Shown here in pieces: positions 40,683 through 47,957 of a stretch of 47,957 bases of DNA (position 1 is its first letter; every line of letters starts with the position of its first letter). The notes under the pieces were generated by a model. The model did no database searches and was not told where the DNA came from. It saw only the letters and a list, made by a program, of their open reading frames with translations. This stretch comes from Actinomadura mexicana (lineage in GTDB: Bacteria; Actinomycetota; Actinomycetes; Streptosporangiales; Streptosporangiaceae). Where the stretch lies: positions 1-47,957 of the forward strand of contig NZ_FZNP01000030.1 in assembly GCF_900188105.1 (NCBI RefSeq). The letters run 5' to 3'. The position numbers were made by a program, and so were the translations under genes.

Positions 40683-42011
40683 GTGGCGGGAAGGCAGACC
40701 GGCCGGCATCGTCGTCCGCCGGGTGAGCAGGCGACCTACCGCGAGGTGTTCGCGGTGGGGGAGTTCCGCGCTCTCTGGCTCGCGCAGGCCCTGTCGTTCG
40801 TCGGCGACCAGCTCGCGCAGGTCGCTCTCGCGGTGCTCGTGTACGACCACACCCGGTCGACGCTGCTCACGGCGCTGATGTACGCGCTGACCTACCTCCC
40901 GCCGATCGTGGGCGGGCCGGTGCTGTCCGGGCTGGCCGACCTGTTCCCGCGCCGGACGGTCATGGTCGTCTGCGACGTCCTGCGGGCCGGGCTGGTGGCG
41001 GTGATGGCGCTCGTGCCGATGCCGGTCGCGGGGCTCGCGGGGCTGGTGTTCCTGACGGTGCTCCTGGGGACGCCGTTCTCCGCCGCCCGCGCCGCCGTCA
41101 TGCCGGACGTGCTCGAAGGCGACCGCTATGTGGCGGGGTCGGCGATAGCGAGCGTCACCCAGCAGATCACACAGGTGCTGGGCTTCCTCGTGGGCGGCGC
41201 GGCCGTCGCCGTCGTCGGTACCTACGAGGCCCTCGGACTGGACGCGCTGACGTTCGGCGCGTCCGCCGTCGTCCTGATCGGCGGGCTGCGGCGGCGGCCC
41301 GCGCAGCGGCGCAGGGAGCCCCAGTCGCTCGGGCTGTGGCGCGGGACGCGCGACGGCGTGCGGCTCGTGTTCGGCGACCCGGTGCTGCGGTCGCTGGTGC
41401 TGTTCGCGTGGCTGTGCGCGTTCTACGTGATCCCCGAGGGCCTGGCCGTCCCGTACGCGGCGACGTTCGGGGGCGGCGCGGTGACGGCCGGGCTGCTGCT
41501 GGCGGCGATGCCGGCGGGGATGGTGGTGGGCTCGCTGCTGTTCAGCCGGTTCGTCCGTCCGGCGAGCCGGCTGCACGTCATGGGGTGGATGTCGATGCTC
41601 GCGTGCCTGCCGCTGATCGGCGCGGGCGCGCATCCGCCGCTGTGGTGCGTCGTGGCGCTGTGGGCGCTGTCGGGCGTCGGCGGCGCCTACCAGCTCGCCG
41701 CCAACACCGCCTTCGTGGGGGCGGTGCCGGCGTCGGGACGGGGGCAGGCGTTCGGGCTGGCCCAGTCCGGCATCCTCGCCGGGCAGGGCGTCGGCATCCT
41801 CGTCGGCGGCGCCGCGGCCCAGGTGCTCGGGCCGGAGACGGTGGTGGCGCTCGCCGGCGTCGTCGGCCTGTCGGCCGCCGCGATACTGACCCTGGGCTGG
41901 AACCAGGTCCGCGGCGGCGTCATCGCGGGGGCGCGGGAGCATGTCGAACCCGTCGTCGTCACCCCCTCCGCCGGGGGCGGCGACGAGCTGTCCGGCATCC
42001 CGGCGTCCTAG
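40683..42011 (+). CDS. MFS transporter, 12-TM
   Basis: It is 442 aa from a GTG with CTGGAG upstream. LWLAQALSFVGDQLAQVAL is helix 1, LADLFPRRTVMVVCDVLRAG is the loop 2-3 region, and the C-terminal half has SGVGGAYQLAANTAF and VGILVGGAAAQVL. This layout is of the actinobacterial enterobactin exporter/EntS-like MFS group; the substrate is unknown. The 3' end overlaps the PspC gene end by 4 bp (convergent). Confidence 0.88.
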   Translation: MAGRQTGRHRRPPGEQATYREVFAVGEFRALWLAQALSFVGDQLAQVALAVLVYDHTRSTLLTALMYALTYLPPIVGGPVLSGLADLFPRRTVMVVCDVLRAGLVAVMALVPMPVAGLAGLVFLTVLLGTPFSAARAAVMPDVLEGDRYVAGSAIASVTQQITQVLGFLVGGAAVAVVGTYEALGLDALTFGASAVVLIGGLRRRPAQRRREPQSLGLWRGTRDGVRLVFGDPVLRSLVLFAWLCAFYVIPEGLAVPYAATFGGGAVTAGLLLAAMPAGMVVGSLLFSRFVRPASRLHVMGWMSMLACLPLIGAGAHPPLWCVVALWALSGVGGAYQLAANTAFVGAVPASGRGQAFGLAQSGILAGQGVGILVGGAAAQVLGPETVVALAGVVGLSAAAILTLGWNQVRGGVIAGAREHVEPVVVTPSAGGGDELSGIPAS

Positions 42012-42322
42012 ACGTGGGTGCGGTTCTTGTTGACCGCGTCCTTCCCCTTCTGCATCGCGTCCTGGACCTTCGGCGAGTCGCTCGCCTTCTTGAACAGGTC
42101 CTCGGCGACCGACTTCTGGGCGCCCTCCTCGGGGATGAGCAGCCACGCGATCGCGTAGAGCGCGATGCCGGCGCCGCCGAAGACCGTGAAGATCGCCAGG
42201 CCGATCCGGAGCAGGTTGGGGTCTACGCCGAGGAACCGGCCGGCGCCGGAGCACACGCCGGCGATCATGCGTCCCTCGCTCGTGCGGCGGAGTTGCTTGC
42301 CCGTGGTCTTGTCCATGTCCAT
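42008..42322 (-). CDS. PspC domain protein
   Basis: This 104-aa protein has a PspC domain at residues about 8-68: LRRTSEGRMIAGVCSGAGRFLGVDPNLLRIGLAIFTVFGGAGIALYAIAWLLIPEE. The ATG at 42322 has GAGG upstream. One membrane segment is followed by a charged tail. PspC proteins are envelope-stress components, often near a PspA gene or sensor kinase; neither is present. Its gene ends convergently with the MFS gene with a 4-bp overlap. Confidence 0.88.
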   Translation of the reverse strand: MDMDKTTGKQLRRTSEGRMIAGVCSGAGRFLGVDPNLLRIGLAIFTVFGGAGIALYAIAWLLIPEEGAQKSVAEDLFKKASDSPKVQDAMQKGKDAVNKNRTHV

Positions 42323-42460
42323 GCCTCGATCATGCCCAGCGAAAGGTAACTCTGACATCCGGATTCGCCCTGATTCGTCCCTGATTGGACCCTTGCCCCG
42401 TCAGGGTCGGGCCCCCGACGTACCCTCGTCGCGGACGGCCCCGGACGGAGGAGACCCCGC

Positions 42461-43612
42461 ATGGACGTGCTGCGCGTAGACGACCGCCTCACCGGCGAGG
42501 AGCGGATGGTCCGCGACACCGTGCGCGCCTTCACGGCGGAGAAGGTGGCCCCTCACCTGGCGTCCTGGTTCGAGGACGGGACGTTCCCCGCGCGCGAGCT
42601 GGCGCCCGAGCTCGGCAGACTGGGCCTGCTCGGCATGCATCTGGAGGGCTACGGCTGCGCCGGGACGAGCGCCGTCGCCTACGGGGTGGCGTGCCGGGAG
42701 CTGGAGGCGGCCGACTCGGGGCTGCGCAGCTTCGTTTCCGTCCAGGGGTCCCTGGCGATGGCGGCGATCCACAAGTACGGGTCGGAGGACCAGAAGAACG
42801 AGTGGCTGCCGAGGATGGCCGCAGGGGAGGCGATCGGCTGCTTCGGGCTGACCGAGCCCGACCGCGGCTCCGACCCCGGCGACATGCTCACCCGCGCCGC
42901 GCGGGACGGCGCCGACTGGGTGCTGGACGGCGCCAAGATGTGGATCACCAACGGGTCGATCGCCGACGTCGCCGTGGTGTGGGCGCGCACCGACGACGGC
43001 ATCCGCGGCTTCCTCGTCCCCAGGGGCACCCCGGGGTTCACGACGAGCGACATCCACCGGAAGCTGTCCCTGCGGGCGTCGGTCACCTCCGAGCTGGTGC
43101 TGGACGGTGTGCGGCTGCCCGAGTCGGCGATGCTGCCCGGCGTGCGGGGCCTGAAGGGCCCGCTCGGCTGCCTCTCGGAGGCCCGGTACGGGATCCTGTG
43201 GGGCGCCGTCGGGGCCGGGCGGTCCTGCTACGAGGCGGCCGTCGGCTACGCCAGGACCCGCGAGCAGTTCGGCAGGCCGATCGGGTCGTTCCAGCTCACG
43301 CAGGAGAAGCTCGCCTGGATGGAGGTCGCCCTCGGTCAGGCCGGCCTCGTCGCCCTGCACATCGGGCGGCTCAAGGACGAGGGGAACGTGACCCCGCAGC
43401 AGGTCTCGTTCGGCAAGCTCGCGAACGTCCGCGCCGCGCTGGACGTCGCCCGCGAGGCCCGGACCGTCCTCGGCGCCAACGGGATCACCCTCGAATACCC
43501 GGTCATCCGGCACATGAACAACCTGGAGAGCGTCCTGACCTACGAGGGCACCCAGGAGGTTCACCTGCTGACCCTGGGGAAGGCCGTCACCGGTCTGGAC
43601 GCCTTCCGTTAA
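42461..43612 (+). CDS. Acyl-CoA dehydrogenase, glutaryl-CoA dehydrogenase type
   Basis: This 383-aa protein has the acyl-CoA dehydrogenase fold: CFGLTEPDRGSDPGDM with MWITNGSIADVAVVWART, RTREQFGRPIGSFQL, and LTYEGTQEVHLL with the catalytic Glu of YEGT at the C-terminus. Residue pattern and length resemble glutaryl-CoA dehydrogenase, which carries out oxidation plus decarboxylation to crotonyl-CoA in lysine/tryptophan catabolism. The GGAGGAGACC site is strong. The asd gene follows after 97 bp. Confidence 0.88.
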   Translation: MDVLRVDDRLTGEERMVRDTVRAFTAEKVAPHLASWFEDGTFPARELAPELGRLGLLGMHLEGYGCAGTSAVAYGVACRELEAADSGLRSFVSVQGSLAMAAIHKYGSEDQKNEWLPRMAAGEAIGCFGLTEPDRGSDPGDMLTRAARDGADWVLDGAKMWITNGSIADVAVVWARTDDGIRGFLVPRGTPGFTTSDIHRKLSLRASVTSELVLDGVRLPESAMLPGVRGLKGPLGCLSEARYGILWGAVGAGRSCYEAAVGYARTREQFGRPIGSFQLTQEKLAWMEVALGQAGLVALHIGRLKDEGNVTPQQVSFGKLANVRAALDVAREARTVLGANGITLEYPVIRHMNNLESVLTYEGTQEVHLLTLGKAVTGLDAFR

Positions 43613-43659
43613 GCATTGCTTGAACCCTCCGCGTAGGGTTATTCACTGGACGTTCTGCA

Positions 43660-43688
43660 TCCGACCTGGGCAGACTCGCCAGGTCGGA
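43660..43688. promoter_or_regulatory. Inverted repeat in asd leader
   Basis: TCCGACCTGG and CCAGGTCGGA are perfect 10-bp complements around a 9-nt loop. It lies 22 bp before the asd start, inside its presumed leader or as a terminator of the upstream gene. A following T-run is absent. Both an attenuator-like and a terminator role fit. Confidence 0.5.
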
Positions 43689-43709
43689 CGATCTACACGA
43701 GGGAGCGGC

Positions 43710-44732
43710 ATGAGAGTCGGCATCGTCGGGGCCACCGGACAGGTCGGGGCCAAGATGCTCGAGATCCTGGCCGAACGAGGATTTCCGGTCGACGAGCTGC
43801 GGCTCTTCGCCTCGGCGCGCTCCGCGGGCCGCAGGCTTCCGTGGAACGGCACCGAGATCACGGTCGAGGACGCGACGGCCGCCGACTACACCGGCCTCGA
43901 CATCGTGCTGTTCTCGGCGGGCAAGACCACGTCCAGGGAGCTGGCCCCGAAGGTCGCCGCCGCCGGCGCCGTCGTGATCGACAACTCCTCGGGCTGGCGG
44001 ATGGACCCGGACGTCCCGCTGGTCGTCGCGGAGGTCAACCCGCACGCCGCGACGCAGCGCCCCAAGGGCATCATCGCCAACCCGAACTGCACCACGATGG
44101 CCGCGATGCCGGTGCTGCGCCCCCTGCACGCCGAGGCCGGGCTGACCGCCCTCGTCGTCTCCACCTACCAGGCCGTCTCCGGCAGCGGCCTCGCCGGCGT
44201 CGCCGAGCTGCACGACCAGGCATCCAAGATCGTCCAGACGGCCGACCGGCTGACCCACTCCGGGACGGCCGTGGACTTCCCCGAGCCGTCGGTCTACGTG
44301 CGCCCGATCGCGTTCAACGTGCTCCCCATGGCGGGCTCGATCGTCGACGACGGCCTCGCCGAGACCGACGAGGAGCAGAAGCTCCGCAACGAGAGCCGCA
44401 AGATCCTGGAGCTCCCGGACCTGAAGGTGTCGGGCACCTGCGTGCGCGTCCCCGTCTTCACCGGCCACTCCCTGCAGGTCAACGCCCGCTTCGAGCGGCC
44501 GCTCAGCCCCGAGCGCGCGAGCGAGCTGCTGGCGGGCGCTCCCGGCGTCGTCCTCTCGGACGTGCCGACGCCGCTCCAGGCCGCCGGCCAGGACCCCACC
44601 TACGTGGGCCGCATCCGCCGCGACGAGACGGTCGAGAACGGCCTCGCCCTGTTCTGCTCCGGCGACAACCTCCGCAAGGGCGCGGCCCTCAACACGGTCC
44701 AGATCGCCGAGCTGATCGCCGCCGAGGGCTAA
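43710..44732 (+). CDS. asd: Aspartate-semialdehyde dehydrogenase
   Basis: This 340-aa enzyme has the Rossmann motif GIVGATGQVG at residues 4-13. The catalytic Cys is in NPNCTTMAAMP and the His in TGHSLQVNARF, near the C-terminus after GTCVRVPVF. It reduces aspartyl phosphate to aspartate semialdehyde for Lys, Met, Thr and diaminopimelate synthesis. GAGGGAGC precedes the ATG. In many actinomycetes the aspartokinase gene is directly upstream; here an acyl-CoA dehydrogenase takes that place. The stop overlaps that of the DUF2277 gene by 3 nt (44730-44732 vs 44729-44731). Confidence 0.94.
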   Translation: MRVGIVGATGQVGAKMLEILAERGFPVDELRLFASARSAGRRLPWNGTEITVEDATAADYTGLDIVLFSAGKTTSRELAPKVAAAGAVVIDNSSGWRMDPDVPLVVAEVNPHAATQRPKGIIANPNCTTMAAMPVLRPLHAEAGLTALVVSTYQAVSGSGLAGVAELHDQASKIVQTADRLTHSGTAVDFPEPSVYVRPIAFNVLPMAGSIVDDGLAETDEEQKLRNESRKILELPDLKVSGTCVRVPVFTGHSLQVNARFERPLSPERASELLAGAPGVVLSDVPTPLQAAGQDPTYVGRIRRDETVENGLALFCSGDNLRKGAALNTVQIAELIAAEG

Positions 44733-44941
44733 CCGCGCCCCCGCACCTCCAGCGACCCGAGAAGGGCGGCGGTGCTCCGCGCGATCTCCTCCACGGCCCG
44801 ATCGAACGCCTCCGCGTTATGCGAGGCGGGCGCCCGGAACCCGGAGATCTTCCGCACATACTGGAGCGCCGCCGCCCGCACGTCCTCATCAGTGACGTCG
44901 TCGGAGTACGGCGGTCGAAGCGTCTTGATACTGCGGCACAT
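44729..44941 (-). CDS. DUF2277 domain protein
   Basis: This 70-aa protein begins MCRSIKTLRPPYSDD, then VRAAALQYVRKISGFRAPASHN, and ends AALLGSLEVRGRG. This is the DUF2277 pattern: CRxIxxLxP start and the helix with RKISG. Function is unknown; the Cys2 is typical of the group. The ATG at 44941 has weak purine AGGAGG further upstream (about 8-12 nt). Gene ends meet asd with a short overlap. Confidence 0.85.
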   Translation of the reverse strand: MCRSIKTLRPPYSDDVTDEDVRAAALQYVRKISGFRAPASHNAEAFDRAVEEIARSTAALLGSLEVRGRG

Positions 44942-45273
44942 GTTCCTAGCATCGCACTCCTCCTTCGGGCACGGGCCCTCCATCGTCGTGAGGGTGGTGC
45001 GGCTGCGCTGAGGCGAACCAGAAAACGCCCCCTCTGGCACAGCCAGAGGGGGCGTTCGGGCGGGGGGCGGGCCCCGTCTCTTCTCGCGGTGCACGGATCG
45101 GCCGAGATCGTCCCGTGCGGTCGCCGGTGAACGGCCCTTGGGGGGTGGGGGGTCGGGCTGTTCACGAGTGGATCGCGGCGGGTGGCGGGGTGTCAACGAA
45201 TCCATCCGCCACTGGATTTTCAGTTGTGTGAACGGTGCCGTGGAAAACTCTGAAACCGGCTCCCGGCCTGCGG
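44942..45273. other. Intergenic region with M28 terminator
   Basis: A 330-bp gap holding the strong hairpin at 45024-45056. Outside the hairpin I see no gene. The sequence is GC-rich, with a T-rich short part near 45210-45240. Confidence 0.5.
45024..45056 (-). terminator. Strong bidirectional-looking terminator hairpin, minus strand tail
   Basis: AACGCCCCCTCTGGC and GCCAGAGGGGGCGTT form a perfect 15-bp stem with a 3-nt loop. On the minus strand it ends in TTTTCTGG, a partial T-tract. It is placed 220 bp beyond the M28 stop and ends that transcript (and possibly the M4 one). Confidence 0.85.
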
Positions 45274-46794
45274 TTACTTGGTGATCTTGAGGTTGTCGAG
45301 GCCGGCCTCGACGAGGCTGCCTGTCCCGGCGTCGGCGGCTTCGGCGACGATGCGGACGGTCTGGCCGGCGTAGGCGGAGACGTCCGCGGTCTGCGTCTGC
45401 CAGGAGCCGGCGCGGTTGGACGCCGCGCCGGTCTGGTTGAGGACGGTCGTGGAGCCGTTCGGCCCGACGACCCGCACGCGCAGGTAGTCGCCGGTGGAGC
45501 TGTTGTTCAGGTGGGCGAGGTTCCAGGAGAACGACAGGGTCTTCGAGCCGGCCGGCAGCGCGATCGCGGGCGACTGGACGGTGGTGGTGCCGCCGTCCAG
45601 GTCGTTGCTCCCGGCGTCGGTTCCGGCGGCCGCGCCCGTCACGAGGGCGCCGCTGCCGCTCGCGGCGGCGAGTTGGAGGTTGGTGCCGGAGTAGCTGGTC
45701 GGCTGGGGGGTGCCGCGCTCCCAGCGGCCCGCGGTGGCGGTGTCGCCGCCGTTCGGGTCGGTCGTCCAGCCGGTGCCCGATTCGAGGTCGTCGGTGAAGA
45801 CGGTGTCGCCGGGCGGTTCCGTGGTGCCGCCGTCGCCGCCGAGCGTCCAGACGGCGTGGGCGATGGCGTCGGAGTTGCGGTCGAGCGCGGTGTCGTCGAT
45901 GTTGGCCGAGGTGTCGCAGGACGAGTGGTAGCAGCGGTCGAACGCGACGCCGGCCTGGCCGCCCCACAGCTGCGCCTGCTGGGTCGTCTTGCGTCCCTCG
46001 GCGCCGGTGAACAGGCCGCCGGCGGCGATCCCGTACCGGATGAACGGGCCGTAGTCGGAGCGGCCGTCGAACGCGGTGTCCTGGACGGGCACGTTGATCG
46101 ACTGGAAGTAGGCGCGCAGCGTCTGCTCGATCTGGGCGGAGCCGGCGGGGCCGCCGCTGCCGCTGGAGCCGTCGCCGTCGTAGGCGAAGTAGCCGGGGTT
46201 GGGGGAGCCGACCATGTCGAAGTTCAGGTAGCTCTTGATCTTCGACCGCTCGGTGGAGGCGAGGCTGTCGACGTAGTTGGTCGAGCCGACGAGGCCGAGT
46301 TCCTCGGCGCCCCACCACCCGAACCGCAGGTGCCGCTTGGGCGCGTACTTCTCGCGGGCGATGGTGAGGGCGATCTCCAGGTTCGCGGCGGAGCCGGAGC
46401 CGTTGTCGTTGATGCCGGGCCCGGCCGTGACGCTGTCGAGGTGCGCGCCGGTCATGAGGACGTTGCCCGTGTCGCCGCCGGGCCAGTCGGCGATGAGGTT
46501 GTAGCCGGTGGCGCCGTTGTAGGTGAACGACTGGACGCTGGTCTGGTAGCCGGCGGCGTCCAGCTTGCCCTTCACGTAGTCGATCGAGGCGCGGAAGCCG
46601 GTGCGTCCGTGGGCGCGGTTGCCGCCGTTGGCGGTGGCGATGCTCTGCAGCTGGGACAGGTGCGCCTTGACGTTGGCGAGCGGGATGTCGGGCGCGGCCG
46701 GCGTGGCAGGGGCGGCCGACGCGCCGGACGGGGCGAGCAGGGCCGACGCCGCAAGGGCCGCCGCGCCCAAGGTCGCGATGATGCGCGATCTCAC
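45274..46794 (-). CDS. Secreted M28 family aminopeptidase with C-terminal beta-sandwich domain
   Basis: It is 506 aa from GTG at 46794 (TGGAGGAA). The signal peptide ends near ASA (about residue 27). The M28 catalytic part has GAHLDSV, GINDNGSGSA, GWWGAEELGL, NFDMVGSP and YHSSCDT, matching Streptomyces/Saccharomonospora aminopeptidase S. A linker with TTEPPGDT precedes a C-terminal ~165-residue MAM/P-domain-like beta-sandwich that starts FTDDLESGTGW. The same domain is in the next gene. The protease probably acts outside the cell on peptides; the tail may bind polysaccharide or substrate. It lies 71 bp downstream of the M4 gene. Confidence 0.9.
   Translation of the reverse strand: MRSRIIATLGAAALAASALLAPSGASAAPATPAAPDIPLANVKAHLSQLQSIATANGGNRAHGRTGFRASIDYVKGKLDAAGYQTSVQSFTYNGATGYNLIADWPGGDTGNVLMTGAHLDSVTAGPGINDNGSGSAANLEIALTIAREKYAPKRHLRFGWWGAEELGLVGSTNYVDSLASTERSKIKSYLNFDMVGSPNPGYFAYDGDGSSGSGGPAGSAQIEQTLRAYFQSINVPVQDTAFDGRSDYGPFIRYGIAAGGLFTGAEGRKTTQQAQLWGGQAGVAFDRCYHSSCDTSANIDDTALDRNSDAIAHAVWTLGGDGGTTEPPGDTVFTDDLESGTGWTTDPNGGDTATAGRWERGTPQPTSYSGTNLQLAAASGSGALVTGAAAGTDAGSNDLDGGTTTVQSPAIALPAGSKTLSFSWNLAHLNNSSTGDYLRVRVVGPNGSTTVLNQTGAASNRAGSWQTQTADVSAYAGQTVRIVAEAADAGTGSLVEAGLDNLKITK
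45614..45771. repeat. 158-bp near-identical repeat, copy in M28 tail domain
   Basis: This stretch matches 47209-47366 with only two mismatches by my alignment. The rest of the domain repeats at clearly lower identity. It encodes the first half of the shared C-terminal domain. Confidence 0.85.
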
Positions 46795-46865
46795 GCGTTC
46801 CTCCAGGTGGGGCGCGGCCCGCGACGGGGGAGCGGGCCCCGTCACGGGCCGCGGGCGGGGGGCGG

Positions 46866-47957
46866 TCAGGCCCTGGTGATGGAGACGTTGTCGATGCCGG
46901 CCTCGACGAGGCTGCCGGTGCCGTTGTCGGCGGCGTCGACGAGGATGCGGACGGACTGGCCGGCGTAGGCGGACAGGTCGTACGTCGCCGTCTGCCACGC
47001 GCCGGCCTTGTTGGCCGCGGCGCCGCTCTGGTTCAGCACGGTGCTCGACCCGTTCGCGCCGATGACGCGGACGCGCAGGTAGTCGTCGGTCGAGCTGTTG
47101 TTGAGGTAGGCGAGGTTCCAGGAGAACCTCAGCGACAGGGTGCCGCTCGGCAGGCTGATCGCCGGCGACTGGACGCTGGTGGTGCCGCCGTCGAGGTCGT
47201 AGGTGCCCGCGTCGGTTCCGGCGGCCGCGCCCGTCACGAGGGCGCCGCTGCCGCTCGCGGCGGCGAGTTGCAGGTTGGTGCCGGAGTAGCTGGTCGGCTG
47301 GGGGGTGCCGCGCTCCCAGCGGCCCGCGGTGGCGGTGTCGCCGCCGGTCGGGTCGGTCGTCCAGCCCTGCGCGGACTCGAAGTCGTCGGAGTAGACGGTG
47401 CCGGGCTGGCCCTGCCCGACGGTCAGCGTGTAGGTGGCGGTGCGGTCGACGGACGCGCCGTCGGCGAGGACGGTCAGCCTGTAGGTGCCGTCAGCGGTCC
47501 CGGCCGGGACCCTGACGGTCATGGTGGACGACTGGCCCGAGGTGATCGTGGCCGGGGAGAACGTCGCGGTCGGGCCGGACGGGCTGCTCGTCGCCGACAG
47601 CGAGACCTGCTGGGCGCTGCCGCCGGTGGTCTGGGTGCCGACCGTGGCGGTCGCCGTCCCGCCCGCCTGGGCGCTGCCCGAGCCGGGGCTCAGCGTGACC
47701 GTGAAGTCGTTCTGCTGGGTGCCGCAGGACGCCTCGCCGCTCTGCGCGGGGACGCTGATCGCGCTCCACGCCGCCTTCACCGCGTTGCACTCGGTGGCCG
47801 AGCCGGGGAACAGCTGGAGCGCCGCGTTGACCGTCTCGACGCGGGCGCGGGCGTGGCTCCAGCTCGTCACCTTGCGGCTCAGGCCGCCCATGAAGATCTG
47901 GCCGGCCTTCTGGATGCCGATGCCGGTGACGGTGGAGCCGTTGCAGGTCGGGCTGGT
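46866..47957 (-). CDS. M4 (thermolysin-family) metallopeptidase, C-terminal part with Ig-like and beta-sandwich domains; 5' end outside window
   Basis: The frame is open to the window end, so the catalytic Zn motifs are not seen. The first visible residues, TSPTCNGSTVTGIGIQKAGQIF then MGGLSRKVTSWSHARARVETVNAAL and LFPGSATECNAVKAAWSAISV, match the C-terminal helical part of thermolysin-like peptidase M4. Next comes an Ig/FN3-like domain (FTVTLSPGSGSAQAGGTATATVG to YTLTVGQG). Then follows the MAM/P-like domain, homologous to that of the M28 gene (YSDDFESAQGW to the end). It is probably secreted; the assignment of the peptidase part is by its C-terminal segment only. Confidence 0.75.
   Translation of the reverse strand, partial: TSPTCNGSTVTGIGIQKAGQIFMGGLSRKVTSWSHARARVETVNAALQLFPGSATECNAVKAAWSAISVPAQSGEASCGTQQNDFTVTLSPGSGSAQAGGTATATVGTQTTGGSAQQVSLSATSSPSGPTATFSPATITSGQSSTMTVRVPAGTADGTYRLTVLADGASVDRTATYTLTVGQGQPGTVYSDDFESAQGWTTDPTGGDTATAGRWERGTPQPTSYSGTNLQLAAASGSGALVTGAAAGTDAGTYDLDGGTTSVQSPAISLPSGTLSLRFSWNLAYLNNSSTDDYLRVRVIGANGSSTVLNQSGAAANKAGAWQTATYDLSAYAGQSVRILVDAADNGTGSLVEAGIDNVSITRA
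47209..47366. repeat. 158-bp near-identical repeat, copy in M4 tail domain
   Basis: Second copy of the repeat described at 45614-45771, offset by 1595 bp, with two mismatches. The flanking parts of the same domain differ at about one base in seven or eight, so the tract is more similar than its surroundings. Confidence 0.85.

Noticed and set aside
45235..46968. Long plus-strand open frame opposite the M28 gene
   Set aside because: Low complexity V/G/A/R composition, no domain, exactly complementary to the M28 coding region.
1..47957. CRISPR array
   Set aside because: No regularly spaced direct repeats were found in the window.

Overview
The window is GC-rich, densely coded DNA with many GTG and TTG starts and almost exclusively G/C at third codon positions. 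It also carries DUF5753 and DUF2637 families, secreted snapalysin-type and M4/M28 proteases, an ECF sigma factor with a SnoaL-like tail, a PspC protein and a KstR-type operator operon. Together these point to a filamentous actinomycete. My best guess is Thermomonosporaceae (Actinomadura-like), but the genus is an inference.

Layout. (1) 1-10.3 kb, all on the minus strand: a cut-off beta-helix/CbxX-type AAA ATPase, an AlkB-like dioxygenase, a UbiB/ABC1 kinase, a DUF5753 HTH regulator, an XRE-ImmA regulator/peptidase with an unknown 213-aa partner, a remnant of an amino-acid binding protein, a small integral membrane protein, a holin-like protein, and a response-regulator/thioredoxin-reductase fusion. 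(2) 10.5-14.3 kb, plus strand: a SnoaL-like protein followed by DUF1214, SDR and sulfotransferase genes. Two operators of KstR type (TNNAACNNGTTNNA) precede these genes. The last three match the order and sizes of the steroid-regulon genes Rv3531c-Rv3530c-Rv3529c of Mycobacterium tuberculosis. (3) 14.3-22 kb: MFS exporter, ECF sigma factor, methyltransferase, degenerate PCuAC-like lipoprotein, lipid kinase, class II amidotransferase, and two exported proteases (snapalysin, trypsin-like). (4) 22-28.4 kb: an AT-richer 700-bp leader, an isocitrate lyase/PEP-mutase-family enzyme, a chimeric pseudogene, a DesK/DesR-type two-component pair, a frameshifted esterase remnant, an orphan NarL-type regulator and small enzymes. 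(5) 28.4-33.8 kb: YwaF-like membrane protein, PPK2, P-loop kinase, RtcB RNA ligase and a DMT-like permease.

(6) 34.0-38.5 kb is a decayed, lower-GC genomic island next to tRNA-Glu(TTC). It contains an IS1380-type transposase tail, a Crp/Fnr regulator, small membrane proteins, a DUF2637 (plasmid/ICE transfer-type) protein, and a serine-recombinase pseudogene that lacks its catalytic domain and has at least two frameshifts. (7) 38.5-45 kb is ordinary chromosome: metallophosphoesterase, zincin, MFS, PspC, a glutaryl-CoA-dehydrogenase-type enzyme, asd, and DUF2277. (8) 45-48 kb has two secreted metallopeptidases (M28; C-terminal part of M4) that share a nearly identical C-terminal domain.

The strongest item for follow-up is the KstR-type operon. 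Next come the XRE-ImmA module, the receiver/TrxR-like fusion without a CxxC centre, the chimeric pseudogene, the decayed tRNA-Glu island, and the gene-conversion tract between the two protease tails. I saw no unmistakably new system. The most system-like uncharacterised unit is the ImmA plus 213-aa protein pair.
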